This document shows positions 1-12,000 of a DNA stretch of 64,000 bases, piece by piece. Where the stretch lies: NCBI GenBank assembly GCA_036245805.1, contig BTRK01000003.1, positions 10,974,001-11,038,000 on the forward strand. Reading direction: 5' to 3'. The notes below the pieces were generated by a model. That model was not told the DNA's origin and ran no database searches. It worked only from the letters and a program-made list of their open reading frames with translations. This DNA comes from Pristionchus mayeri (Eukaryota; Nematoda; Chromadorea; Rhabditida; Neodiplogasteridae). The position numbers and the translations under genes were made by a program. Position 1 is the stretch's first letter; the number at the start of each line of letters is the position of its first letter.

Positions 1-509
1 ATGCGAAGCGGTCCCTATGGTTGGGATGGCACAGACTCACTTGAGTTTACTGGAAATTGTGTGTTCGCTTTGACTTATCTATCGCCTTTTAGATGGGTGT
101 TAAAACACGCAGAAAGGATAGTGTCATTTTTGCGAAACCATCCTTATTCTTGGGATGGCGCTGCCTGCCCTGAGTTGACCAAACTAACACACACACACAT
201 ACGCCAAGCCCTTTTTTGTACCTCCCACAATTCTCATTCACCTCTGCCCTTCCTCGTCGTTATCATTGGCTGATAAGCCTCTTACTCCGCGATCTCCGCT
301 CTCTCTAGTCCATTCAATCTCTAGTCGGTCAGACAGAGCGAGAGAGTGTTAAGAATGGAGAGAGTCAGACCGCATCTCTGTTTGACTGCAGTAAGAACAG
401 CGTTCGAGAGCGAGGGGGAAATCGTAAAATCGTCTGTTGACCAAGGGGTGAGGGTGGAAGAGGAAGAGAGGGAGAGGGAGGGAGAGAGAGAGGGAGGGAG
501 AGAGAGAGG

Positions 510-628
<119 letters not shown>

Positions 629-1714
629 TTGTCCGGGGGCTCGCGCCGCTCTTTTTCCATTACGAACGAGGTTTTAGGGCCATTCGCTGATTGGTAGATA
701 AACAATTATTTTTACGATAGTTGCTCTGTTGTCGAGGGATAGTTTGCGCGAAATGTTGCAGTGTAGAGAAACGCTCCCGAGCAAACAGTAACTGCGGGAT
801 CAAGTTCAAAGGTCGAACCACTACTTGGTATCCCAACGTCTCTGCTTGTGAATTCTCTTGGCACCACAAGCAGTGGTGTCATTCATTTTCCTGACCTTTA
901 AGTTCCTCTGGTATTGTTTGTATTCCTAAGCCACATTTTCATGGGACGGTAGGTAGTTCGGCTTCAGGCAAGTTTATGGGATGGGTTTATTGCGGAGTGG
1001 ACAGTACACCGATGAGTTGGCAGAATAATTTGAGAAATGCACACTTTATCAAGATTTGAACCAACGGATTTCTCGAAATTCATTTGCTTGAATTTTGACA
1101 AAGTGTCCATTTCCAAGAAAATTGTGGCATCTCATCAGTTCACCGAGTGGGCATTTTCTTCAGTATTTGTGCACTCCCCTCCTCGCTTCACTAATTGCAG
1201 TCGTGCTGTTATTGTTGTGGTTTTTCTCCTATCCCTCACTCCCTCGCTTTCTTCTGGGGCACTCAATCGGTGCTGGAGCAGTGGTCTGACTCTCCTTACT
1301 GCATTCAATACCTCGTCGGTCTGTTAGACGATAGAGTATGCAAAACGAAGACAGTCTCCGGTGCTGTTATCGAGGCATGGCTGCAGACCGGCGAGAGAGC
1401 ACGCAAAACGCGGAGAGCCAAAGCCATTCCTACTATTGACAGCTAAAGAAATCGCGATAGCCCCGATTGACCGATGTGTCGCGCCTCATCTAATCAACAC
1501 CTCTCCATCCATCTTTCCCTCAATCGACCGAGACACATGCCCCGAGTATTCCTCTGATTCGCACGCTGCCTCGTCGCCCTCGCGTACTAGAGATCATGTA
1601 GAATCGAGAGATTCAAGCGCCTATTCTCATGCTAAGCAAGGGTGTAAAGGGCGTGGTGAGGGACATTGACCGATCACTCTTTTTCACCGCAGTCTGAGAG
1701 CTCTTCTTTACCTC

Positions 1715-2184
1715 GAGATCTGACTGATCTAGTTGATCTATGCTCGCTGAGATCGCATTTGTGAAGTTGTTCGTTTAAAACTCGAGAAAATCTGTGACAA
1801 ACGCGATTTGGCCTCGAATCAGTTCATCAGAACGACTGCACTCAATCTTGAACTAAGATCTAGATGATCTACGCTCATTGAGACTACGTTCTCGCATTTT
1901 CGCTGAAAACTCTCAGTTGTTCGTTTAAAACTCGAGAAAATGTCTACGATAAACACGCGATTTGGGCTCGCAGCAGTTCATCGGACCGCTGCACTCAATC
2001 GTGAACTCACATCTAGATGATCTATCTCAAGATTTGTCTGATCTATACCCTTTGAGACTACAATTACGCACATTGCTAGCTCTCAGTTTTCCGACTAAAC
2101 GCGAGAAATGTCTACAACAAACGCGAGTTGGCCTCGAATCAGTTCACCAAACCCACTCCACTCAATCTTGAACTAACATCTAGG
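1715..2184. repeat. Three-copy degenerate tandem repeat, about 150-170 bp per unit
   Basis: Three consecutive units share, in order, a GATCTA-rich start, GTTCGTTTAAAACTCGAGAAAAT or a variant of it, an ACAAACGCGA-like block, a CTCGAATCAGTTCA block and a CTCAATCTTGAACTAA end. The units end near 1860, 2012 and 2184. No coding potential is conserved between units. Confidence 0.8.
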
Positions 2185-3856
2185 AAGAAACGGCTTATTC
2201 GGTTTTTTTCACTACAAGTGGCAAACAAGCGCGGTGAGTGGGAGTGAGAGAGTGGAGAGAGGGGGAGTGAAATGAGAGGCGTGCGAAAGGAAAGGAAGCG
2301 CTAAGCGCGCGGTCCAAAGAAAGTGGTCGTCTAAGATGAATCTATTTCGAATTAGGAACACTGCATTATAATGTTGCTACTGTTTCTTGTTATTCTCATC
2401 GCTAGATTCCACTCTCGATGTGAGATTGTGTTCAACAATAGCTCAGCTGTAATAGAAGGAGTTGGGAGCCGATTTGAGAAATGCTCTGTATATTTTTATT
2501 CACTGGATTCATGTTCCCGCAGGGTTCATTCAGTTCAAGTGTATCTCAGTTCCTCCTTCTTTTCAATTTTCTCCCAAAGTGTTCGTAAACCTAGTGAACT
2601 CGCAACTTTGTTACAGCTTGTTGAAGAGATCTTGCTCAGTTCAAGTCGTAACTTGTGCACTTGAAGGTGCCAGCACTAAACTATAGTCGACGTCTTACTT
2701 TCGGTGGTAAACCTAGGTTATCATAAACTCCGTTCTCCCCTCTTCGCCAATCAATTGTCACTCCGTGCTAGACGTTGCACGGCCAAACCCCAGACCCTCG
2801 TCCTTTTAGGGCTTCAAAGGGCAATAAAAGTCAATCATGTTGCGAACACTTTTTTCGAGACACTGCATTATGCCGAAAAGCGGAGCCGCAAAAAAAGTTC
2901 GATTGTGACCATATGTTGCATTTGGCATTATTCAAGTTCATTATGTTGAGGTAAAACATTCGTTTAATTCTTTGAAATCCCTACCCATGCCCTTCCCATT
3001 GCCTCTGGATAAGGAACTAAGTCAAATTCATCGAAAGTGTTCTTGATCGTGTGGCTGTAAACACAGGCCATGTTGCCAGTCGTGGCCCGAACTCGCTAAG
3101 ATATCTCGCAGTGAAGGAGGAAAGGCTAACAGCCCGCGCTTTACGAGCCTCTCATCTCCGCTTTCACCACCCGTTTCTCTTCCTTGTTGCTCTGTTGTGA
3201 TAGGACATGTGATAGCGGGCAGCGACGTTTAAAACCCAACGGCAGGCACGTATCCCATTAGTGCATTCGTCTTTCACAACTTCGCAAATGAGATAAGCGG
3301 TTTATTTTGCTCTGATAGCTCTAGGTAGCTCTGCGTAGATATGTGTTACAAATGCATCGCTACTAGCGTTTTCTTATTGGGAAATTTTCGTTGAATATTC
3401 GGATAAGTTTCAGTTGCGATAAATAAAGAAACACCCATCCACTATATGCAGCTACTGAAACATACCTGAACAGGCAAGATAAATTTTCCAATAAGTGCAC
3501 TCTAATCGCTACTCCACCCCGTCAATGGTGCCATTGCATTCAGCAGCTTTGCAGAGGCAAACTTGAAAAAAAAATCTCTCTTTTGTTCTTCCCATCTTCG
3601 CTATATCTGGAAGCTGCTCCGAGCCTATTCCCGACCCCATTCTGGAAGGGAAGCGCGCGGGTCAAATGTTGTTGGTGCATTTCCGATTAGCGCATTGCTC
3701 TGCGCTTCTTTTGTCTTGGTCGGCACAGAAAACGAGCGCATCCTCATCTCGTTTCCGTCCTTGGATCATTTCCTTCCATCATCTCGCCTCCGATTGCTTT
3801 CGGAAACGGGTCTGCACTTTGCCGTATGATGAAACGGGTCTGCACTTTGCCGTATG

Positions 3857-4225
3857 ATGATCTTATTTGCTGGCATGTGACAACTGATTGTGGAGCGCTG
3901 TGCAGAAAAGTGCAGTCCCATTTCCGAAGCCAATCGGAGCCATGCTGGGTACAAGGAATGGATTCACAAGATAGACAGAGCAGAAACGAGAGGCGATTTC
4001 TTGCACAGCAATTCCTATTTGTGACGTCATTTTGGAGCTCTGAGCTCCAAAATGACGTCACAAATAGGAATTGCTGTGCAAGAAATCGCCTCTCGTTTCT
4101 GCTCTGTCTATCTTGTGAATCCATTCCTTGTACCCAGCATGGCTCCGATTGGCTTCGGAAATGGGACTGCACTTTTCTGCACAGCGCTCCACAATCAGTT
4201 GTCACATGCCAGCAAATAAGATCAT
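3857..4225. repeat. 369-bp near-perfect palindrome
   Basis: The two arms of about 184 bp are reverse complements around a single central T at 4041, between two GAGCTC hexamers. I see no mismatch along the arms. Because the arms are identical, almost the same protein frame appears on both strands, which explains the overlapping open frames at 3744-4311. A 28-bp direct duplication (unit ending CCGTATGATGA) lies just to the left at about 3804-3860. Either a recent foldback element or an inverted-duplication event, possibly an assembly artefact. Confidence 0.93.
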
Positions 4226-4767
4226 GTGCTCCAAACCATAGTCAACCCCCTTTCTTCTTACTGGATCACATACAGATTACTCTCCATACTTCCGAACCTT
4301 TTCCGATCTGAAATAGTAAGGCTTTCTTTTGGAAATGGAGACTCTCTTCTTGAGAACTCCTTCTCCACGTCATCAATTGGTCGCTATGCTTCCCAAATGC
4401 GTTCGATATTCGGGTCTCATGTCTTTATCCTGCGTGCTGCCTCAACGGTCTGACTGGTGAGAGCGCACATAGCATGAAGAGAGTGGTTTCCCCCAGAAGC
4501 CAACCCTAAGCCATACCCCTTCACTAGGGTTTTAATTTTCAACTAGATAGCTGAAAGCGCATGAGCTATGTAGCGCACCTGAAACATTTTCGAAAATCAA
4601 CCTGAATGGCCTGAAAATTGAAACCCTCCTCTCCACGTCATCAAGTGGTTTCTCGGTTTCTCACGCTGTTGGTTTGCACTCTGACGTTGTCGCAAAAACA
4701 AGCAAACAAACGCCCTCAGATTTCACTCTCGACATATCCCCAAAAAGCTTCCGAGAGAAGGCTATCC

Positions 4768-4845
4768 GTCTGACTCTCTCCTAATTGCATGCTCTCTCGA
4801 TCTCTCTAACCTGCTAGAGAGTGTGCAAGCTGAGGAGAGTCAGAC
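4768..4845. repeat. CT/GA hairpin repeat, best-formed copy
   Basis: The left arm starts TCTGACTCTCTC and contains TGCATGCTCTCTC; the right arm contains GAGAGTGTGCA and ends GAGAGTCAGA. The arms are reverse complements around CTAACCTGC. This is a short dispersed inverted repeat with many other copies nearby (see the finding on this family). Confidence 0.8.
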
Positions 4846-5264
4846 TATCGCTTCGAGGACCTCTCAACATTCCATCCCGCGCACTCTGCGGGGGCGATAG
4901 GGATCAGCCAGGGACAGCATCGCAAGAAATCTTCCCTTCACTTGTTCTCTCACCATAATGGAATTTTTTGATAAACCGTGAATTTCTCCGAGAAAGCTGA
5001 GAGACTAGAGCGAAGTCAACTCCCTCTCTCTGTATGATCCATTTCACCGCCGCACTAGGACGACCTTTCTCGTCACGGTGTAAAACCATGTTTGCCCGAG
5101 CATAACAGAGAGTTGTGAAATGCTCGATGGGGCAGGAGAGGCGAGAGGGCGTGAGAGGGCAAACTGTAAAGTGCACCGTACCATCACTCGCGGTCAATCC
5201 CGAAATGAATACACATGACTCATCTCTGCCTAGCTATTGTCCGCTCGGGATGTTGCGATTTTCT

Positions 5265-5359
5265 GTATCCGTGAATTAGGTTCCGGTCCTGATTTCCAGC
5301 CTTTGTTCTGGGCATCCGTAGATTAGGTGCTGGTCGTGATTGCCGGTCTTTGTTCTGCG
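5265..5359. repeat. Two-copy tandem repeat, 48-bp unit
   Basis: Two adjacent units begin TATCCGTGAATTAGG and CATCCGTAGATTAGG and both end CTTTGTTCTG plus two or three bases. Confidence 0.8.
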
Positions 5360-5538
5360 CGATAGCAGCGCTAATCCCAACGCTAATTATCGTTCGTGTA
5401 ATTTAGATTCTCGTTCGGTGTAAGAGATGAATTGGGAGAGACATGGCGAAATTTTCGAGATGAATTTACAAAATTATCGAAACAAAGAAATCGCATCGAG
5501 AAGGGGAGATGCGTGTTCGCGGCCTTTCGCCATCTCTC

Positions 5539-5616
5539 TTCTGACTCTCTCAAAATCGCGTGCTCTCTAACCGTGTCTAGCCGAGGAGAGAGCATGGGCT
5601 AACGAGAGAGGCAGAC
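5539..5616. repeat. CT/GA hairpin repeat copy
   Basis: Left arm TCTGACTCTCTC plus ATCGCGTGCTCTCT, right arm GAGAGAGCATG and ACGAGAGAGGCAGAC. Same family as the copy at 4768-4845. Confidence 0.75.
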
Positions 5617-8600
5617 GATCAGATTCGAGATGGCTATCTTCTTGTAATGCAGATGGATAACCCGGCCTTGCCCCTCCCTCCGATTCTCCTTTCTAGTCGA
5701 TTTAAAGCGGCCAACACAGGTAGTGAGAGCGATAGAGAACGGGCATTGTGGAGATCGAGACGTTCTCTCGCTTCGGTACCGGTCTCTCCTCACTTTACCT
5801 GTCCTCTCGAACTGTATGGCCGGTGAGAGAGCAAGAGAAAGAAGAGGTTCAGTGCCTGTCAACACGGGTATTGCCACCTCGGATCTTGCCTGATCTTATC
5901 TGCCCCTCTTTCAAGGGCTACTAGCCGTTTTACAGCCATTTCACGAGTTGTTGATCTACCCTCACCGTCTTTTACAAGCTCTGTGTGTTCTGAGCTGTGT
6001 GTTGCGAAGTTCGCGCTATATTCTGATCGAAATACGATTTAAATATCGTGACTCCCACCTTATCCGCAATCGTTCCTATCATCCCCCCCCCCTTGATTAG
6101 TAGTTCGTTTGATCAAATTTGACTCATCTTGGTAATAGATTAGCTAGAACTGTGACGCTGATAGCAGCACGATTAGCAAACATTATTAGCAAATAGATTA
6201 TGTAACTCTGACTCATCACTGAATTCCTTCTCCCAACAGACCACTTCAACCACTCGAGAGTTTCTCGGATAGAGTGGTTCAAAACACTCTTGCACTAGGG
6301 ACTTTACCGACTAGGGAGCACTAGAAAAGGAGAACCTTCGCCCCCGCAAGTTCAAAACTCTCTAGACACGCTTGCTTGCCAAATAGTTATCGTGAAACGC
6401 TCCGTTCAACTTGTTCAGTACTAGAGACCACCTCACGAGAAATAATATGTTTCTAGTTCTACATTTCTGCCAAAGATTGTTGTTACGATAGTGGTTCCTC
6501 TATGTAGAATTGTTCAAAAATTGCTCCATAAAAGAAAGGATTTCTGATTCCGCATAAATTTTCGCCGGTCCGGCAAGCGAGAGAGCACGCTGAACGAAGA
6601 GAGTCTAAGTGACGAGATAGCTCTGGGAATTGAGAGAGCATCAAACATTTCTGCGCGCGTTTTCCCGTCGCTATTTCTCAATGTGCGCGAGCCTCTAAGG
6701 ACACTGCACTTGGTGTTGAATCTGAATCATCCCTGCATTGGTCTCTCTCACTCTCTCTCTCTCTCCATCTCCCTCCTCATTTTGCACTCTCTCTCCCAGG
6801 TTAGAGAAAGCGAGAGAGCATTCAAACTGAAGAGAGTCAGATATGAATCTATTTTCGACCACTGTTCCTTCTTCCTTCTCCCTAGAGACCTCAAGTTGTT
6901 CTTGCAAGAGTTCTTCTAAAGTTCGTTATTCCTAGAATAGCCCCAGTTCTTTGTCATCCCTCTTTAGAATGTCACAGTTTTCCAATCCGAACATCTATCA
7001 AATGGCAATGCGAATTTGTCATTCGTTTTTCCTGAATTCTTCCCTAAAACGATGTAGAAGTTGTTGCTCATTTCGAAAATCACATGCTTCTTTCAAAAGA
7101 TAACTGTGAATTTGTCTTTTTTCCAAACTTTTTCTGTATTCTTCTGCTGAGAAATATCCAAATCGCCTAGAAAATTCGTCGTTTTCTCTGTTTTCCTGGA
7201 TTCTCCCTTCAAATTCTGTTACCTTTGACCATAGCACAGACTCAATCGTCCTTCCTCCCTTCCTTCCCCGAAATTCGCTCCTCTCTGCGTGGGAGAACGA
7301 CTACCAGGGCGAAATTAGCATTGATTTGGACGCAGCAAACTTTGTTCTTCCTCCCCTCCCCCTCCTCTCTTCCTTCTCCCTTTCTCCTCTTCCAGATATT
7401 CTGCTGGTGCCTACTTTTCTGCAGAGAAACTGCTGATTGGGGGCGAATTTTGGCCGCAGAGTGCAACGGTAGGCTCGTCCTGTAGTATGCATTCATTCTC
7501 TGTAACTTCTCTAGCTTTACTTTTGAAGATGATCCCCTCTCGCAATATCGAAAACTGCGCATTAGAGTGCAGCAGTAGGATTCGAACTTTCCTGCAGCGT
7601 CCCCATTACGCGTTAGGATCTCTAGCTTATCATTGGCCATCATTATGGTTGATATCATGTCGCCGCACTCGAATCTCGGGGCTCCTGTCAATGATTGCAT
7701 CGGTGGAGTGGGTGGGGTGGATTCATTAAAGGGTAGCGGTGCGGGCAGAGAGACGAGAGAGCGTGCAGAATGAAGAGAGTGACTTTGCCTTCGCGTGATT
7801 CCTGCACTTAATCAGCGCGCGCCGATCATTCACCGAATGCTTCCGATTGATGTCTCTCGTCATTTATGTGGAGATTGCAATAGAACAACTGTAGAGTGTC
7901 ACTCATCGCACCGTCATTGGTTCATGAGATTTTTTTACGGATTCATGATGAGTTGATAACATTCGCCATTGTTTTCTGGATATTGCGTTTTTTTGCTGTA
8001 GAAATCTTGTGAAATCCCTGCTCGTCATCATGTTTGAACGCGTTTTGCAACATTTCCACACTCATCCCCTCTTATCTCCCCCTAATCTGCAGAAGTGCAC
8101 AAGCTTCCAGCGCGCCTGATTGTCGGGAAACAACCGTAAATCCCCGGACAATTGCAACACTCTCTCCAAATCGCAACACTCTCTAACTGAGACTTCTAAG
8201 CGGGAGCATGTATAGAGACGACAGAGACTGTGACGAATTCTCCTGAAGTAGAACTCTCTCAAATTCGCACAGTGCAACTCCTCATAGAGTGTCACACCCC
8301 TCGCATAATCCCGCTTCCGAGTGACGCGTTTTTGACGCCTCACAACCTACCCTTGAAACCACTGCCTGCCCTTTTTTGCAATAGAGATCGGGAGCGGAGA
8401 CCGATGGTCTCTCTTATCTTCGCGCTTCCTCGCCTTCCCGTTTCTGATTCATGACTGTTTCACGATTTCACGAGTCGTTTGCATGATCTAAACCGGCGAT
8501 GGTAGATGAAAAGCAGCGCCTTTTCTAAATATAAGCGTGCACTATCAGGATTTGGTAATATCACGATTTGGAACGCAGCTCGTTGCTTTAGGAAAGCTAT

Positions 8601-9035
8601 CTCGCTCTGCCTGACCGTCTAGAGTAGATACTGAACACTGATAGAAACGACTCAGTGGAAGTTTTGACTTTCTCATCGGTCATTTCCTCATCTGATTCAT
8701 CCGTCACACCCTCCTTATCTACTGACGATTCACTTCTTTTTGTTCCGCGCTACCCCCTCATTCATGCACCACTCCTGCCCTTTCCTTCTCTTCTCTCTGT
8801 GAGGCCTCAGAATGTTCGCTTCATTCTGTATCGTGCCGGTCAGCTTGATGAGAGAGCTACCCACTCCTGCCCTTTTCTGGTCTCCGCCATAGTGCCGTAT
8901 TCTAGCATCTCATCCGATATTTCTCAATATGCTCTACTGTATCTTTAAATGTTACAATGTCTCAATTTCATTCAATTCATCGTGTTCTTGTTGCTCCATT
9001 ATTATACCTCATCACATCAATAAATCAATAAAGCC

Positions 9036-9048
9036 CCGATCTTACAGT
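9036..9048 (+). promoter_or_regulatory. Likely trans-splice acceptor before the FGF gene
   Basis: CCCGATCTTACAG ends 11 bp before the start ATG at 9060. An acceptor-like TTACAG with no matching upstream coding exon, placed just before the start codon, is what a nematode spliced-leader site looks like. The assignment rests on position and motif only. Confidence 0.45.
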
Positions 9049-9059
9049 ATGCACTCGTC

Positions 9060-12000
9060 ATGAGCCTAACAGCCGGCGCTACTACCGTATCCCTCGGGGG
9101 CTACGCGGCCTCGGTGCCGTCAACATCCTCGCTGCCCTTCTCCTACTCGCCGGCTGCCGGGGCATTCTCCGGCTCAGGATCTGGCTACGAGGAAGGAGGC
9201 AGCGGAGGCAATGCAAGATTCGATCGAGCACCGCCTGGTTGGTTGACTTTCGAATATTTACAGCGATAGAGATGAGAGTGCATTTCAGGCGATCAGAAAG
9301 GGAAAGAAATCGTCAGAGCTCAGAATGAGCATTATGTAAAGCGATCCAATCAAAAATGAGACCAAAACATCAAAGATCAATTTGTAGTTCCGCCGCCGAC
9401 CTCGCTGTCATATGCCCGCTACGCATACTACGAAGTACCGTCGACGAGTGGCGGAGGGAAGGTGAGCGACTCTCTATATTATAAATGGATTAGCGGATTA
9501 GTAAATAAACGACTAGGACAGATTAATAGGACTGTTCCACCGTTTCAGCATTACTGCGATCATAAGCTTTTTGTTGTTGTTTTTCGATTACCTAGTGCTC
9601 AACCACTATCGAAATTGCGAACCTTGTCGAAAATGCATATTTAAAACAATTCGGTGCGTAGATATCGAACACAAAATTTGTTTCATCACGAGCACAAAAG
9701 TGAGTGCTACGCTCTCACTTCAAAGGTCGAGAGCAATAGTTTATAAAAAATACAATGTTATCGATAATATCGTACTGATACGGTAGTTCCGCAGGTCAGA
9801 TTCATAACTCATGTTTCAGGAGCATCCTCTGCTCGCCTCAGCTTGGAGGGAACCCGACAAGTTTAGGCAATGCTTGGCGTGAGTTTCCTTAAGTTATGAA
9901 TTCAAACTTTTGTACAGAAAATTCGCAATTTGTCGTTGCGGCGCACTGTTGCGCAACGTCCGAATCTCTTCATAATGCGTACTCTCTCACGGTCAAACCG
10001 GGCCCTAGCGTTCTTGCATCCAGATCTTTCTTGGCTAATACATTGTACTGCATCTCTAGTCAAAGCCGCGAGAGCAACTTGTCGCTAGTGTTTATCATCA
10101 CTCACCGCCCGACCTCGTGTCGGGCTGCAGTAATGGCCCATTCCAAGTAAAACACGAGCCACCGATGATTTGTACGCCGAAATGAGTTCCGCTAGTCAAC
10201 AAGTCATCCGCCTTTCTTCCCTGTTTACAAGCCGTAACTCGTGTCCGCTTCAGACATCTCTTTTTCCAGAGTGTCTGACCCTCTCAATATCGCGTGCTCT
10301 CTAGCTCTGTCTAACCGTCTAACTCTCTCAATATCGCGTGCTATCTCGGTCTGTCTGACCGGCGAGATGAAGCGAGTGCGCTGAAATGTGACACGACTAC
10401 AAGCTGAGGGTGGAGGATGAGGGAGGACTCCTTCTCCTCTCTCTCTCTCTCTCTCTTTCTCTGAGTCTCTTCAAACCACGTTATCTCTCATCGACCAGCG
10501 ACGAAAACGAACAGCCGCTAACGAGAAGTTGTCGGCGAGTTGTCGTCGCTGTGAGGGAGGAGGCGAGAGAGTGTGCGGAAGTGAGAGGGTGGAGAAAGAA
10601 AGGAGCGAGAGAATAGGGAAAAGTGAGAGAGCACAGAAATGCAGAGATAGTGAAAAGCGACTTTTTCCCGAGAGAGACAAGAGCACTGACGTAACGAGGC
10701 CTGACGGCAGCATTCGGGGGACCAAATCTTATTAATTAGCTAATTAGTACCAATCTTTGTTAATGAGTAATCTGTAAAAGTCGGATGACGCAGAACACTT
10801 TGTTGCGTAGGAAAATTCATTGTAATTGCGGAAGTAAAGGGAGATAGCTCATTAAGCAATTGGCTAATTAAAGTAAAATAATTAAGGTTAATAGTTAATT
10901 AATTAATTAGCTAATTAGTCAATTAATTAATTAGCTAATTAAGAAGGGCTCATGACGTGCGTACGGAGAACGAGGAGGCGAACGGGACGCACAACGCCTA
11001 CGGCACCTTCCAGATGCCCGACGGATCGTTGTGAGTGTAGATAGAGATCAAAGATCAAAGTGTTCATTTACATTGTTTATCAGCCTTGTGGGGAAAGATA
11101 GATGGAAATATGTTTTCTTATTGGTGTAATGCCCTCCATGGTACAACTATCGAGTCTTTGAACCATTCCCGAATATCCGGCTCCTGAAACTTAATTGTAA
11201 TCGGATTTCTAAGCCTTCAAAATAGTAATTGAAAAAATAAAAAATTTCTTCGTTTTGCGTTCTCTCTTGTCGGTCAGATCGGCGAGGGAGCACGCATATT
11301 GACGAGAGTCATTTCTTGAGCAGCCATCGCTTGTTGAGACTGAAGAAAGATATCCAATTTTTTTTTTATTTTGTTTGATGAGCAAGAGACGCTTTCACTA
11401 TTGCGCCCAACAGCCACTGCTGGATATCCGACTCATGAAACGTATTACATTCCTACTTGTCTGGTCCACTGCCAATAACACCAAAACAGTCCTAATACAA
11501 AATGCGCTGAGAACCCCCGAATCCTCTGAAGCGCCCCTCAATCAATAGGAAATAGAATACACTGCGCCTCTTTAGATCCATAGGAAATTGATCTCTGATA
11601 TTTTGCAGGTACGCCGGCATAACGAGGAAGGGCGCGCTCTTCTGCAGGAGCGGCTTCTGGTTAGAGGTGAGAGCAGAGATCAAAGATCAATTGAGTAGAT
11701 CATAGTACGGAATATTGATCTCATGAGACGTTCAAAAGGTCAAGAGAGGCGTTAGAGTGAAATAGAGGACGAAATACTATTTTCCTGAAAAAATGAATGC
11801 GAGGAGAGAGAGGACTTCGGACGATGTGGATTTACTAAAGATCAAAGATCATTCTTGCAGGTCAAACCGGGGGCGCGTGAGGGCGCGTCGCGCGAGGCGG
11901 ATGGAACGGCGAAGCGGGACGCGATCAACCTCATCAGAGGAACGAGAAACGCACAGAGCAATTTCAGTGAGTTTTTATTATGAAGCTCGAGGTGGAGATA

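Noticed and set aside
3744..4311. Overlapping 150-160-codon frames on both strands
   Set aside because: They mirror each other because of the perfect palindrome; no homology or splice context.
8655..8948. 97-codon Ser-rich frame before let-756
   Set aside because: Low-complexity CT-rich DNA, ends shortly before let-756 without joining it in phase.
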